Below, one piece after another: positions 35,146 to 45,164 of a DNA stretch of 64,000 bases. The notes below the pieces were generated by a model. That model was given only the letters and a program-made list of their open reading frames with translations, was not told the origin of the DNA and made no database searches. The stretch is from Solimicrobium sp043758755 (lineage in GTDB: Bacteria; Pseudomonadota; Gammaproteobacteria; Burkholderiales; Burkholderiaceae_D), in NCBI GenBank assembly GCA_043758755.1, contig JAYVMW010000015.1, positions 45,772 through 109,771 on the forward strand, given 5' to 3'. How positions within the stretch are numbered: position 1 is the stretch's first letter; each line of letters starts with the position of its first letter. Position numbers and translations under genes: made by a program.

Positions 35146-36819
35146 TTATCCGGCAGTCACATCACGCAGCGCGCGACGAAGCACCTTGCCAACCGGGGTC
35201 TTCGGCAGTTCGGACAGGAACTCGACATGTCGTGGCGCCTTGTAGCGGGTCAGATACCTGTGGCAATGTTCCACAAGATCTGCCTCAGTCAGGTGAGGAT
35301 CCTTGCGTACCACAAACAGCTTGACTGCCTCGCCCGATTGTTCGTCCGCCACACCAATCACTGCGGCCTCCATCACGCCAGGGTGGGTCGACACCACAGC
35401 CTCGATTTCGGCCGGATAGACGTTGAATCCCGATACGATGATCATGTCCTTTTTCCGGTCAGTGATCGCTACCCAGCCGTCGGGCCCCATGGTACCGATG
35501 TCCCCGGTCTTGAGCCAGCCATCGGCTGACAGCACCTCGGCAGTGTCGGCAGGGCGGCCCCAGTAACCCCTCATTATCTGTGGCCCGCGCACTTCGATTT
35601 CACCTTCTTGGCCCGGTGCGCACAGATTGCCTTCGTCATCACGAATTTGCACTTCGGTTGAAGGCAAGGGAACACCCACCGAGCCCAGTCGGGCCTGGTG
35701 CGGCGGATTGATGCAGACTCCGGCAGTACTCTCGCTGAGTCCATAGCCCTCGACCAGGGGAGCATTGGTCAGCGCTGTCCAGCTCTCCATGACCGGGCGC
35801 AACATTGCTGCGCCGCCGCCGATGGACATTTTGGCAGAACGCGCGCAGTCCGGTCCGAAGCCGGGAGTCACCGTGAGCGCATTGAACAGCGTGTTAACTC
35901 CGGTCATGACCGTCCACGGAACGCTGCGCATGGTCTTGACGAACGCAGCCAAATCCTTCGGGTTGGAGATGAGTATGTTGTGTCCGCCGATTCTCAGGAA
36001 TGTCAGGCAGTTGGCCACCAGCGAGAAAACGTGATAGAGCGGCAGTGGCGTAAGGACGATTTCTTCCCTTTCGCGCAAGGTTGCGCCGATCCATGAACCG
36101 CACTGCAAAACGTTCGCCACGATGTTGGCGTGACTCAGGATGACGCCTTTCGATACACCTGTCGTTCCGCCGGTATACTGCAAAAAGGCGATATCGTCGG
36201 CGCTTGCCCGAATCGTTGTGCGCTGCATTTTGCGACCCAGCGACAGCGCCGACAAAAATTGCACAGCATTCCTGATTTTCCAGTCAGGTACCATCTTTTT
36301 GACACGCTTTACCGCGAAGTTGGTCAGCACGCGTTTGTGTCGATCGAACATGTCGCCCACCTCGGTCACGAAAACGTGTTTGAGTTCAGTTGCCGGCAGC
36401 ACAGCTGCGACTTTGGAGGCAAAATTTTCCAGCACCAGAATTGCCCGCGCGCCCGAATCTTTCAACTGATGTTCAAGCTCGCGTTCGGTATAGAGCGGAT
36501 TGACATTAACAACAACCAGTCCGGCTCGCAATGCACCGAAAATGGCGATGGGATACTGGATCAGATTTGGCAGCATGATGGCAATACGCTCGCCAGGGTC
36601 CATCCCGGGCAGTGATTGCAGAAAAGCCGCAAACGCCTCAGCCTGTTGATCAAGTTCCCTGTAGGTGAGCACCTGCCCCATATTGGAAAAGGATGGCAAA
36701 TTTTCATACTTGCGGCAGGCCTCGTCAAACATCTGGGTTACCGATTGATAACGGTTCTGATCTATCTTTTCAGGTACACCGGCAGGGTATTCTTTTACCC
36801 AGTGTCGTACAGTCTCCAT
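35146..36819 (-). CDS. Long-chain acyl-CoA synthetase (AMP-forming)
   Basis: The protein has 557 residues. ANL-superfamily motifs are in order: YTGGTTGVSKGVILSH (P-loop), EGYGLSESTAGVCINP, WLKTGDIGTMGPDGWVAITDRKKDMIIVSGFNVYP and the catalytic Lys near the end in KTPVGKVLRR. It activates fatty or related carboxylic acids to CoA thioesters. The ATG at 36819 follows AAGAGA; a TTG five codons earlier is less likely. Operator-like copy D lies 52 bp upstream, so it is probably regulated with the acyl-CoA cluster. Confidence 0.94.
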   Translation of the reverse strand: METVRHWVKEYPAGVPEKIDQNRYQSVTQMFDEACRKYENLPSFSNMGQVLTYRELDQQAEAFAAFLQSLPGMDPGERIAIMLPNLIQYPIAIFGALRAGLVVVNVNPLYTERELEHQLKDSGARAILVLENFASKVAAVLPATELKHVFVTEVGDMFDRHKRVLTNFAVKRVKKMVPDWKIRNAVQFLSALSLGRKMQRTTIRASADDIAFLQYTGGTTGVSKGVILSHANIVANVLQCGSWIGATLREREEIVLTPLPLYHVFSLVANCLTFLRIGGHNILISNPKDLAAFVKTMRSVPWTVMTGVNTLFNALTVTPGFGPDCARSAKMSIGGGAAMLRPVMESWTALTNAPLVEGYGLSESTAGVCINPPHQARLGSVGVPLPSTEVQIRDDEGNLCAPGQEGEIEVRGPQIMRGYWGRPADTAEVLSADGWLKTGDIGTMGPDGWVAITDRKKDMIIVSGFNVYPAEIEAVVSTHPGVMEAAVIGVADEQSGEAVKLFVVRKDPHLTEADLVEHCHRYLTRYKAPRHVEFLSELPKTPVGKVLRRALRDVTAG

Positions 36820-36870
36820 GGCATCTCTTTTCAAGTTTAAATTTTTTTCAAATGCTACACATATTTTAAA

Positions 36871-36887
36871 TTAAAGCAAGCGATTGA
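36871..36887 (-). promoter_or_regulatory. Operator-like motif, copy D
   Basis: On the minus strand it is TCAATCGCTTGCTTTAA, differing from copy A at one position. It lies 52 bp upstream of the acyl-CoA synthetase start codon. Confidence 0.6.
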
Positions 36888-36993
36888 TTGACGTGCAAAT
36901 GTTTTTGGGGCTGCAGGTTAGATTGGTTGTGTGTTATTTTCTTCGAACTCTGACCGATAAAAATGACCCTTCGCTGGCCAAAATTGGCGGGGC

Positions 36994-39264
36994 TCACAAT
37001 CGGCCAGCAACTGCAACACATTGCGGTACTTGATTCCACTCTTTGCGACGACAAATGGACAGTAACTCCTGGTCAGCCGGGTGATCCTTAATTGCACGCT
37101 CCCACTCGGCAATAGCCCTGACATGATTACCATTACTTCCGAGAGCTAAGGTGTAGACAAAGGCAAAGTGTGTATTGTCTGGCTCCAACTGAGTCGCCTC
37201 ATGCAGATATGTCAGTGCCTGTGCCGTATGTTTCTGTCTGATCAGTGATAATCCCAGCGCGTGTTGTGCCAGCGCGTTTTTTGGGTCGGTCCTGATCACT
37301 TGCTGCAGCACTTTCTGCGCATTCTTCTCTTTGCCCTGCGAGCGGTAAATGTCAGCCAAATTCAGTCGTGACACCGCTCCGGACGGATCCATTTCGATAG
37401 CGATCTTTGACGCGGATTCTGCATTTCCCCAGTCTTGTTGATCAGCATAAAAAGTGGCCAGATTATTGTAGGCCTCCGGTCTGTCAGCATTGAAATATTG
37501 AACTGCAACATACTCTTTTTCAGCTGCGACTAACGAGTTTTTGTCCGACTCGTTCCAGTCTGCCGTGAATACTCCAGCCAACCAGCGGGCTGCCGAAATA
37601 CGTACACCTTTGACTGGATCACTTAAGAGCGGACGAAGCCAAACCGCACGAAATTCTTCAGGCATGCCGGAACAGGCTTCAATGGCGGTCATTCTTAGCA
37701 ACGGGTCTTTATCCAAAAGCATGGCAACAGTCCGTTCCGTGCTGACACCTGTCGGAATACGTGACAATGCCGTGGCGCGCACAATTGAAGACTGTTTTGG
37801 ATCGGCCATGACGTTATTCAGCATTGTAATTGCGTCGCGGTCCAATTTTTGACCGGACATTAATACCGCAGCAAGCTCAGGCGCGCGCCGGGTTAACTGC
37901 GGGTACCAGCGCAGTGCGGCATCTGCAGCCCACTGAACTGTTTTATCGGTGTGGCATTTGTTGCAGGCGTTGGGGATGCCGTTGGACAGCGACAGATCGG
38001 GACGTGGCACCCGGATACTGTGATCATGACGCGGATCAATCGACATATAAGTCGTCGTTGGCATGTGGCACGCAGCACAACTCGCGCCTGGGGATGATGC
38101 GGTGTGAAAATGGTGGCTGGTTGAGTCATATTTTGTGGATAAATGACACTGCAGGCAGGTCTGATTGCCCGGCAGTCGGAGTCGTTGCGAATGGGGATCA
38201 TGGCAGTCACTGCAGGTAACTCCCTTGCGATACATTTTGCTTTGCTCGAAAGAAGCATGGTTATAGACCTCTTCTTTCATTTGCCCGTCATTCCAGAACA
38301 GACTATTTTCCAGCAGCGCAGGCAGGTGGGTATTAAGCAGGGATTGTTCAGCATGATAGTCATCACTGATCTGACTTCGTCGGGAGTGGCAGCGTGCACA
38401 CATCTCGACTTCCTTACGCATTGACAATGGCGTTTGTTCTGATTTGGCATTGCCACTGTCAGGTTGGATGCTCCACTTGACTCCATTGCGTTCATTGAAT
38501 AGCGACATCAATCCTTTGTTGCCATCTTCCTGACGGAGTGAATTCGACAGGCCGGCCCATGAGACATGGTTGGATCCTGGTCCGTGACAGGCTTCACAGC
38601 CAACATTGAGGGCCGACCAACTGCTGCTGTAAGTGCGGGTCTGTGCGTCGTAATTTTTTTTGAACTGCGTCATGTGGCATTCGGCGCACATGAAATTCCA
38701 GTTATTTTGCCGGCCCGTCCAGTGCATCTCGTTCCCGGCATGGATGTGCAGACCTGCCTGCAGGGCAAACCAGCGCTGACCTCCCTGCTGGCGGGGCCGG
38801 GAATCCCAGGCAATGGTCAGCGCCTGCATGGCACCATCCGGCATGGGAATCAGGTATTGCTGAAGCGGGGCAAGTCCGAACGTGTAGGCAACTTCAAACT
38901 CGTGCATCTTGCCATTTTTCCCTTCGGTGGTTACGTAAAAATGACCGTTACGCCGGACAAAAACGGAAGTAATACCGTCTTCAGAAAATTGTTCTCCGTG
39001 GAATGGCGCCAACACACTTGAATCAGATGCCGGTTGCATGGCCAGTTCATGGTGCGATCCTGTCCATGCGTGGTATTCGGCCTGATGACATTGCGTGCAG
39101 GTCTGTGAACCAAGGAAGTGAGCAGTTGGCGCTTGGGTTCGCTTCGAAGTCATACGCGGTGCCGATGGCCACATGGTTGCAAAGCCGATTGCTAAAAGAG
39201 TAACCGTCATGGCAAACACAATTTGCACCGATGGTTTTCGGAAGTAATTTTTTAAGCTGATCAT
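36994..39264 (-). CDS. Octaheme c-type cytochrome with C-terminal TPR region
   Basis: The protein has 756 residues. One N-terminal membrane helix (about 13-32) acts as signal-anchor. Eight CxxCH motifs follow at about residues 56, 193, 223, 289, 351, 370, 396 and 434, with extra His residues as distal ligands. A helical repeat stretch and then about four TPR units fill residues 480-750. It belongs to the multiheme/TPR cytochromes resembling cytochrome c552/554 families and should be periplasmic. It is the last gene of a four-gene run with an arylsulfatase, alkylsulfatase and GMC oxidoreductase (gaps 18-25 bp). Its redox partner is unknown. Confidence 0.9.
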   Translation of the reverse strand: MISLKNYFRKPSVQIVFAMTVTLLAIGFATMWPSAPRMTSKRTQAPTAHFLGSQTCTQCHQAEYHAWTGSHHELAMQPASDSSVLAPFHGEQFSEDGITSVFVRRNGHFYVTTEGKNGKMHEFEVAYTFGLAPLQQYLIPMPDGAMQALTIAWDSRPRQQGGQRWFALQAGLHIHAGNEMHWTGRQNNWNFMCAECHMTQFKKNYDAQTRTYSSSWSALNVGCEACHGPGSNHVSWAGLSNSLRQEDGNKGLMSLFNERNGVKWSIQPDSGNAKSEQTPLSMRKEVEMCARCHSRRSQISDDYHAEQSLLNTHLPALLENSLFWNDGQMKEEVYNHASFEQSKMYRKGVTCSDCHDPHSQRLRLPGNQTCLQCHLSTKYDSTSHHFHTASSPGASCAACHMPTTTYMSIDPRHDHSIRVPRPDLSLSNGIPNACNKCHTDKTVQWAADAALRWYPQLTRRAPELAAVLMSGQKLDRDAITMLNNVMADPKQSSIVRATALSRIPTGVSTERTVAMLLDKDPLLRMTAIEACSGMPEEFRAVWLRPLLSDPVKGVRISAARWLAGVFTADWNESDKNSLVAAEKEYVAVQYFNADRPEAYNNLATFYADQQDWGNAESASKIAIEMDPSGAVSRLNLADIYRSQGKEKNAQKVLQQVIRTDPKNALAQHALGLSLIRQKHTAQALTYLHEATQLEPDNTHFAFVYTLALGSNGNHVRAIAEWERAIKDHPADQELLSICRRKEWNQVPQCVAVAGRL

Positions 39265-39282
39265 AGCGACGGCCGGATAAAT

Positions 39283-41097
39283 TTAAGTTCGTGCAGCAGA
39301 TCGTACTTTGGATTTTTTGCGCCGATAATTCTGAACGCCATATGTCAGCAATACCAGTGCAGTCAACAAAAAGGCAATCGCCCCGGCAATGACCCATTTC
39401 ATCTGGTATATCAGCACCGGCCAATTGTTGATCAGAACCTGTTTTACCGCAGAGTAGTCGGAAGGAGGCAGGATAACGCCATTGTTCTTTAAATAGCTTG
39501 CATAGTCTGAACGCAGTTGACTGAAAATGGCAGGTTCAGCACTGGCAAGATCCACGGACTCGAGTGGATTGATACGTAAATTATAAAGATGCCAGCGTCC
39601 ATCTCCATACGGTGGTCCATTGCGCTCAATTTTATAATCACCTTTCAACAGCGCTTCGGATCCGGTGCCTTCAAATCCGAATGCCTCGTTTGCACCATGA
39701 ATCGCAGGAGTTTCGCCTTCCAAAAACGGCAGCAGGCTCTTCCCGGTTGGTGGTATGAATTTTTTTCCTTTGTAGTCAGTCCCCGGCACAGCAATTCCGG
39801 CAATATCAAGAACGGTTGGAAAGAAATCAGTCATATAGGCAAATTGATTGGTGATGCTTCCTGCTTTGATGTGGTGCGGAACATTGATAATGAACGGAAC
39901 TCGCATTCCACCCTCGCCGGAAGTACCCTTGAACATGGCAAATGGCGTGTTCGACACTTCTGCCCAATCCTGTCCATAGTGAACGTAACTTCCCTTTTGA
40001 CCGAGCGTATCAATGCCCAGGGCAAAATTGACCCGGTACCATAATTTAAAAGGCAGACTGAGATTGTTGAGCTCATAGGGATCTGCGCCGTTATCCGACA
40101 TGACAATAAAAACAGTATTGTCGAGGCGACCGATCTGTTTCAGATGGTCACGAAATCGACCAATATGTTGATCCGCATTGTCCATCATGCCAGCGAACAC
40201 CGCCATTTTTTTTGCGTACAGGAGTTGGTCTCGTGTGCTGAGATCGGTCCATGTTTTGGCGAGCACGGACCGCGGTAATTTTAATCCGTCCGGGATCAGT
40301 CCCATTTGAATCTGACGTTGATACCTCTGCGAGCGTATGGTCTCCCAACCCGCATCATAACGATGCCGGTACTTGTTGATGTCAACCTCGGGTGCCTGCA
40401 ATGGCGAATGCACTGCCTGAAATGCAATGATGGAAAAAAATGGCTTGTTGGCGGCTTTTCCCTCGTCGATGAATTGAATCATCTTGTCGACGTAGTGTCG
40501 GGTAGAAAAAAAGTTTTCAGGCAGTTTGGCACGTCGGCCATCTTCCCACCAGACTGCCTCCATATTCAAGGGTGCATACACCTTGGCTTCATAATTGTCC
40601 GCACCGGTTTGTTCCAGTGATATATAGCGGTCCCATCCTTTCGCCCCGGGGGAACGCTCAACACCATCACCAAGATTCCATTTGCCGGCAAAATAGGTTG
40701 CGGAGCCACCATCGTGCATTAGTTGTCCGAGACTGTAGGCAGCGTCGCTGAGATAGCCTTCATAGCCAGGTTTGCCTTTCTGGTTTTCAGCAAGTACCAC
40801 TTTTAGCGTGCCGGCACCGGCGCGATGATGATCAATGCCAGTATGCATCATGGAGCGCGATGATTCACAGGTGGAGGCGGTATGAAAGTTGGTGAAGCGC
40901 ACCCCGGCTTTTGCAATTTGATCGATATTGGGAGTCTGAATTTCACTGCCATACGAACCAAAATCGCTGAATCCGGCGTCATCAATAAGGATCAACACAA
41001 TATTGGGTCGCACCGGTGGTGTCTGCGTTGCCCAGGCTGTTGTTGCCAGCAATAAGGCGGCAAGAACTGTTGCAACCGAAAGTGGTTTGCACTTCAT
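39283..41097 (-). CDS. Exported, C-terminally membrane-anchored arylsulfatase-family protein
   Basis: The protein has 604 residues. A signal peptide ends at AWA. The alkaline-phosphatase/sulfatase fold shows metal-ligand motifs PNIVLILIDDAGFSDFG, AGKWNLGDG and VMSDNGADPYELNN. The formylglycine site reads TCESSRSMMHTG: the modifiable Cys and the Arg are kept, but the usual Pro/Ala at position +2 is Ser. Near the C terminus WVIAGAIAFLLTALVLLTYGV forms a membrane helix followed by basic residues, so the enzyme is tethered to the membrane from outside. GGGG precedes the ATG at 41097; the frame also has an ATG at 41112. Confidence 0.9.
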   Translation of the reverse strand: MKCKPLSVATVLAALLLATTAWATQTPPVRPNIVLILIDDAGFSDFGSYGSEIQTPNIDQIAKAGVRFTNFHTASTCESSRSMMHTGIDHHRAGAGTLKVVLAENQKGKPGYEGYLSDAAYSLGQLMHDGGSATYFAGKWNLGDGVERSPGAKGWDRYISLEQTGADNYEAKVYAPLNMEAVWWEDGRRAKLPENFFSTRHYVDKMIQFIDEGKAANKPFFSIIAFQAVHSPLQAPEVDINKYRHRYDAGWETIRSQRYQRQIQMGLIPDGLKLPRSVLAKTWTDLSTRDQLLYAKKMAVFAGMMDNADQHIGRFRDHLKQIGRLDNTVFIVMSDNGADPYELNNLSLPFKLWYRVNFALGIDTLGQKGSYVHYGQDWAEVSNTPFAMFKGTSGEGGMRVPFIINVPHHIKAGSITNQFAYMTDFFPTVLDIAGIAVPGTDYKGKKFIPPTGKSLLPFLEGETPAIHGANEAFGFEGTGSEALLKGDYKIERNGPPYGDGRWHLYNLRINPLESVDLASAEPAIFSQLRSDYASYLKNNGVILPPSDYSAVKQVLINNWPVLIYQMKWVIAGAIAFLLTALVLLTYGVQNYRRKKSKVRSAART

Positions 41098-41116
41098 TGT
41101 CGCCCCTTTCATTGCA

Positions 41117-43096
41117 TTATTTGCTGGTCACAATGGCAAAGGTACCCGGCGCCTTATCGATCAGGCTGAAAAACCGGACCAGATCGAGTTTGCTGCCATC
41201 CACCTTCAGGTCGTCGCTGAACAAGGTATCTTTGATACCTGCAGTACCCGTCATCATTTTGATAAAAATGGTCTTGGTCAAAGTCAGTGTGGCATTGGCA
41301 TTCGGCTCCGGTGCCGATTTTTTGAAATGCAGCACAGCGTTCTCGAGCCAAAGTACATAGCACTCTTTTGTATCGGACAGGATCATGTTGATTCTGAAGG
41401 TTTTGCCGTCGGCTGCCGGTCCGTCCAAGCCTGCGGCCATCGCTTCAAGAAACCGTTCGGTTGGGGTCTGTATCAGCATTTCACTGAAACTGGCCCGGTT
41501 AATTCCCTTGGCGGGTGGTCCGTTGCGCAATTCGGCTGCCGCAGTAAGGTAACTGTTGCGCCAGGTTGCGGCTTCCGACATATAACCCATTTGATCATAG
41601 GTGCGAGCCAGTAATTCTTTGGCACTTTTGTTGTCCGGAGCACCCAGCACCGCATGATTCAGTAACTCTGTGGTCCAGCGATAATCACCCTTGTCAAAAG
41701 CGGTCTGTGCGGCAGCGATCACCTTGTCCACACCACCGGCCAGTTCGATATAGTGTTTGGCCGAATCCTGGGGGGGCAGGGGATTCAGGTTGGCAGGATT
41801 GCCGTCGTAGGCGCCGAGATAGAACTGGTATACCGCTTTGACATTGTGGCGCAGGTCGCCGTAGTACCCGCGTGTGCCCAGATAGGAGGACAGCGATTTT
41901 GGCAACTGAACCATGTCGGCAATTTCGCGCGGTGTATACCCGGCGTTGATCAGGCGCACGGACTGATCGTGCGTGTACTTATAGACATCGCGATGTTTGG
42001 TAATGAATTCGGCGATGCGCTCGTGCCCCCACATTGGCCAGTTGTGCTGGCCAAAATAGACTTCGGCATCAGCGCTTTGCTCGAGAGCCTGCTGCATATA
42101 GTCCGCCCAGCGCAATGCGTCGCGCGCTTTTGCTCCGCGCACCGGTAATAGATTGTGCATGGTCTGGGCCAGATTTTCTGCGCCGCCATACGCTTTTTTA
42201 TCCGGAATTGAAAAGGTCATTTCGGCAGGCGCTTCCGCTCCCGGGACGTTGTGAAAAATAATCCGCACTCCGTCAACCAGCATTTCCTGAGTAGGCTGAT
42301 TGATGATTACGTTAGGAGGAAGAATGCCGAAATTGCCATAGGCAACCCCTTTGCCCAGTCCGGTATCAACCATGCCGGTGGCAGACCGTTGCAGGTCTTT
42401 GCCGAACTGGTAACTGGAACGCCGTCCCATTGCTGTGCCAACCATGATATTTTCACTGGTCGCTTCCTGCATGAATCCTTCTGAAGCGATCACCGGAATT
42501 TTTCGCGCCGCCACTTCTTGTGGCGTAATGATGCCCAGCGCGCCACCGAAATGATCGATATGGCTGTGACTGAATATGATTGCCGAAATGGCTTTGTTGC
42601 CCAAATGCTGGCGTGCAAAAGCCAGTGCGGCTGTGGCACTTTCCCGACAGGTGAGCGTGTCGATGACAATCCAGCCGCTTTGTCCGTCGATCAGCGTCAT
42701 GTTGGCGACATCAAAGCCGCGCAGCTGGTAGATGCCGTCGGTAACTTTAAATAAGCCGATCTCGGCGTTGAGCCTGGCATGACGCCACAGACTCGGATTG
42801 ACGGTGTCTGGCGCTTTGCCCTGCTCGAACTGAAAGGCATCAAAATCAACCAGTACACTGCCGTCATCGGTCAGGATTTTCCCGGCAGGACGGGCGATCA
42901 GTCCACGCTTTGCATCGGCAAAATCCTGCTGATCGTCCAGCTGGAGTTGTTCGGCAAATTGCCGGTTGGCTTTCAGTGTGGTTTCAGTGGCACTGCCAGG
43001 CACGCCACCGATACCGGCATTTTTACTGCATCCTGCTACGAATACCACGGCAGCAACAAGAATCGGGAGACTGGATTTTTTCAAAAGAGGTTTCAT
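41117..43096 (-). CDS. SdsA-type alkylsulfatase (metallo-beta-lactamase fold), lipoprotein
   Basis: The protein has 659 residues. A lipobox (VFVAGC) predicts lipid attachment. The metallo-beta-lactamase domain has the zinc signature HSHIDHFGG, an alkylsulfatase dimerisation domain (MWGHERIAEFI) follows, and the C-terminal SCP2-like domain closes the protein, the order known from SdsA1. It would hydrolyse primary or secondary alkyl sulfates such as SDS to alcohol and sulfate. It follows the GMC gene by 25 bp and precedes the arylsulfatase gene by 19 bp, forming a sulfate-ester operon. Confidence 0.93.
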   Translation of the reverse strand: MKPLLKKSSLPILVAAVVFVAGCSKNAGIGGVPGSATETTLKANRQFAEQLQLDDQQDFADAKRGLIARPAGKILTDDGSVLVDFDAFQFEQGKAPDTVNPSLWRHARLNAEIGLFKVTDGIYQLRGFDVANMTLIDGQSGWIVIDTLTCRESATAALAFARQHLGNKAISAIIFSHSHIDHFGGALGIITPQEVAARKIPVIASEGFMQEATSENIMVGTAMGRRSSYQFGKDLQRSATGMVDTGLGKGVAYGNFGILPPNVIINQPTQEMLVDGVRIIFHNVPGAEAPAEMTFSIPDKKAYGGAENLAQTMHNLLPVRGAKARDALRWADYMQQALEQSADAEVYFGQHNWPMWGHERIAEFITKHRDVYKYTHDQSVRLINAGYTPREIADMVQLPKSLSSYLGTRGYYGDLRHNVKAVYQFYLGAYDGNPANLNPLPPQDSAKHYIELAGGVDKVIAAAQTAFDKGDYRWTTELLNHAVLGAPDNKSAKELLARTYDQMGYMSEAATWRNSYLTAAAELRNGPPAKGINRASFSEMLIQTPTERFLEAMAAGLDGPAADGKTFRINMILSDTKECYVLWLENAVLHFKKSAPEPNANATLTLTKTIFIKMMTGTAGIKDTLFSDDLKVDGSKLDLVRFFSLIDKAPGTFAIVTSK

Positions 43097-43121
43097 ATTT
43101 TCAGGTAAATTTTTGATGGGT

Positions 43122-44738
43122 TCATTGACCGGATCTGATCAGATCAGCCGCTTTTTCAGCAATCATGATGGTCGGTGCGTTGGTATTGCCGCCGACAATG
43201 GTCGGCATGATGGATCCGTCGACCACGCGCAACTGTTCGATTCCGTGTACTTTCAGGCAGGCGTCGACCACAGCCATCGGATCGGACGCCGGTCCCATTT
43301 TGCATGTGCCGACCGGATGGTATTGGGTGTCTGACCGGTTGCGTATGTCTTCCAGCATCTGAGCCGGATTGTCAATGCTGGTCGGATAAAGCATTTTGCC
43401 TCGGACCGCATCAAACGGTGCGGACTCCATAATTGCCTGCTGGAGTTGTCCACCTTTTACCAGTAATTGCGCGTCACGCTCGTCTGAAAGAAATTTTGGA
43501 TCGATTTTGGGCGCATCGCGCGGATCAAGGCTGTTGAGTCCGACCTCGCCACGGCTGAATGGACGCAGTACGTCAACGTGACAGGATATGCCATGCCCCA
43601 GATGTTGGGTGCGGGCATGATTGTCAACCAGCGCAATCACAAATACCAGCTGCAGATCGGGTATTTCCAGCTCTGGCGAGGATTTGAAAAATGCGCCGGC
43701 GGTTGCGAACGGACTGGTAATCACACCCGTGCGCTTATTCTTCCATTCGAAGATACCTTTGGTAATTCTGGCGCTGCCGCGCAGTGATACACCGATGGTT
43801 TCGGTAGCTGAATCAGTGCGCCAGCTCTGGATATAATCGATGTGATCCTGCAGATTTTTCCCGACACCGGGCAGATTATGGATGACTGGAATTCCCATTT
43901 TCTGCAATTCTGCCGCATCACCGATTCCGGACAGTTGCAGCAATTGCGGTGTGCCAAAAGTGCCGGCACATACAATCACTTCCCGTTTTGCGCGTACCTG
44001 TTTAAGTTGATTGCCCTGATAAAAACTGACCCCGTACGCACGTTTGTTTTCGATCAAAACCTGTGCGGATACCGTGTTAGTCAGCACCGTCAAATTTGGA
44101 CGCGACAAATTGGGTGTCAGATACGCTTTGGCCGCACTGCACCGCTCACCATTGATATGTGTGACCTGATATAAAAAAGAACCTTCCTGGCTGGCGCCGT
44201 TATAGTCAGGATTGAAGGAAATTCCTTTTGACGCTGCCGCTTTAATGAACAGCTGACTCATCGGACTGTCGTGGCGTGGATAGCTGACGTTCAATGGTCC
44301 ACCCTGACCATGATATTCATTGTGAATCTGCTCATTGTTTTCGGCACGTTTGAAAAAGGGCAGCACATCCTGATAACTCCATCCGTGATTGCCCAATGCC
44401 GCCCAATGATTGTAGTCCCACGCATTACCGCGAACATACAGCATGGCATTGATGGAGCTGGAGCCACCCAGGGTTTTTCCGCGCGGCTGATACCCCTTGC
44501 GCCCATTCAGGCCAGGTTGGGGCACGGTTTCATAAGCATAGTTATTGATCTTGGTTGGCACCATGGCCACCACACCAGCCGGTGCATGAATCAACACGCT
44601 GCTGTCCGGCGCGCCTGCTTCCAATAAACACACGCTGACCAGACGGTCTTCCGACAGGCGTGCAGCCAGCGTGCAACCAGCGGAACCGCCGCCCACAATC
44701 ACATAATCAAATTCGTCAAATTGCATTTTATTCGTCAT
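43122..44738 (-). CDS. GMC-family FAD-dependent oxidoreductase (alcohol/choline dehydrogenase type)
   Basis: The protein has 538 residues. The N-terminal FAD site reads FDYVIVGGGSAGCTLAARLSED, the GMC signatures are PRGKTLGGSSSINAMLYVRG and CAGTFGTPQLLQLSGIG, and the C-terminal catalytic region has YHPVGTCKMG and VVDGSIMPTIVGGNTNAPTIMIAEKAAD. There is no signal peptide. It probably oxidises the alcohol released by the alkylsulfatase to an aldehyde. GGAGAC lies upstream. It is the first gene of the four-gene sulfate-ester run. Confidence 0.93.
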   Translation of the reverse strand: MTNKMQFDEFDYVIVGGGSAGCTLAARLSEDRLVSVCLLEAGAPDSSVLIHAPAGVVAMVPTKINNYAYETVPQPGLNGRKGYQPRGKTLGGSSSINAMLYVRGNAWDYNHWAALGNHGWSYQDVLPFFKRAENNEQIHNEYHGQGGPLNVSYPRHDSPMSQLFIKAAASKGISFNPDYNGASQEGSFLYQVTHINGERCSAAKAYLTPNLSRPNLTVLTNTVSAQVLIENKRAYGVSFYQGNQLKQVRAKREVIVCAGTFGTPQLLQLSGIGDAAELQKMGIPVIHNLPGVGKNLQDHIDYIQSWRTDSATETIGVSLRGSARITKGIFEWKNKRTGVITSPFATAGAFFKSSPELEIPDLQLVFVIALVDNHARTQHLGHGISCHVDVLRPFSRGEVGLNSLDPRDAPKIDPKFLSDERDAQLLVKGGQLQQAIMESAPFDAVRGKMLYPTSIDNPAQMLEDIRNRSDTQYHPVGTCKMGPASDPMAVVDACLKVHGIEQLRVVDGSIMPTIVGGNTNAPTIMIAEKAADLIRSGQ

Positions 44739-45164
44739 GACTTTGTCTCCATTGGTCTGTTTGCCAGCAAGACTAAACGTCCTCAGTCATGATGTCCAAT
44801 GCATTGTAAATGCGATTTCTATGCATTCTATGAATAGATAATGTCTATTTTTATGACGATTTATAAGAATGATTGGCGTTCTAAGTCCACTGAACTTGAC
44901 CGTACACCAACAATTCGTTGTGTTTTAACGATACATACAACGCTGAATACGGAGGTTGGCAGTAAATAATTGGTGTGTGTATGCGTAAAACTCATCGCTA
45001 TTGAGAAAAAAATGCAATTGCCGCATTTAGTTGCAAATGAGAGACTTCCCAGATCAAAAAATAAAAAGCACGATCGGTTGCAATTTGGCAATTTTTGAAT
45101 GCGGAAATATTACGCCGCAAGACAACCGTAAAACCAGTTGTAAATACTATAAACAGGAGACTGA
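44739..45164. promoter_or_regulatory. Divergent control region of the sulfate-ester locus
   Basis: This 426-bp A/T-rich gap separates the GMC operon from the DUF1302 operon. It holds no supportable gene. AATAGA-TAATG-TCTATT at 44833-44849 is an inverted repeat that could be an operator for the LysR protein encoded at 52441-53358. Confidence 0.4.
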
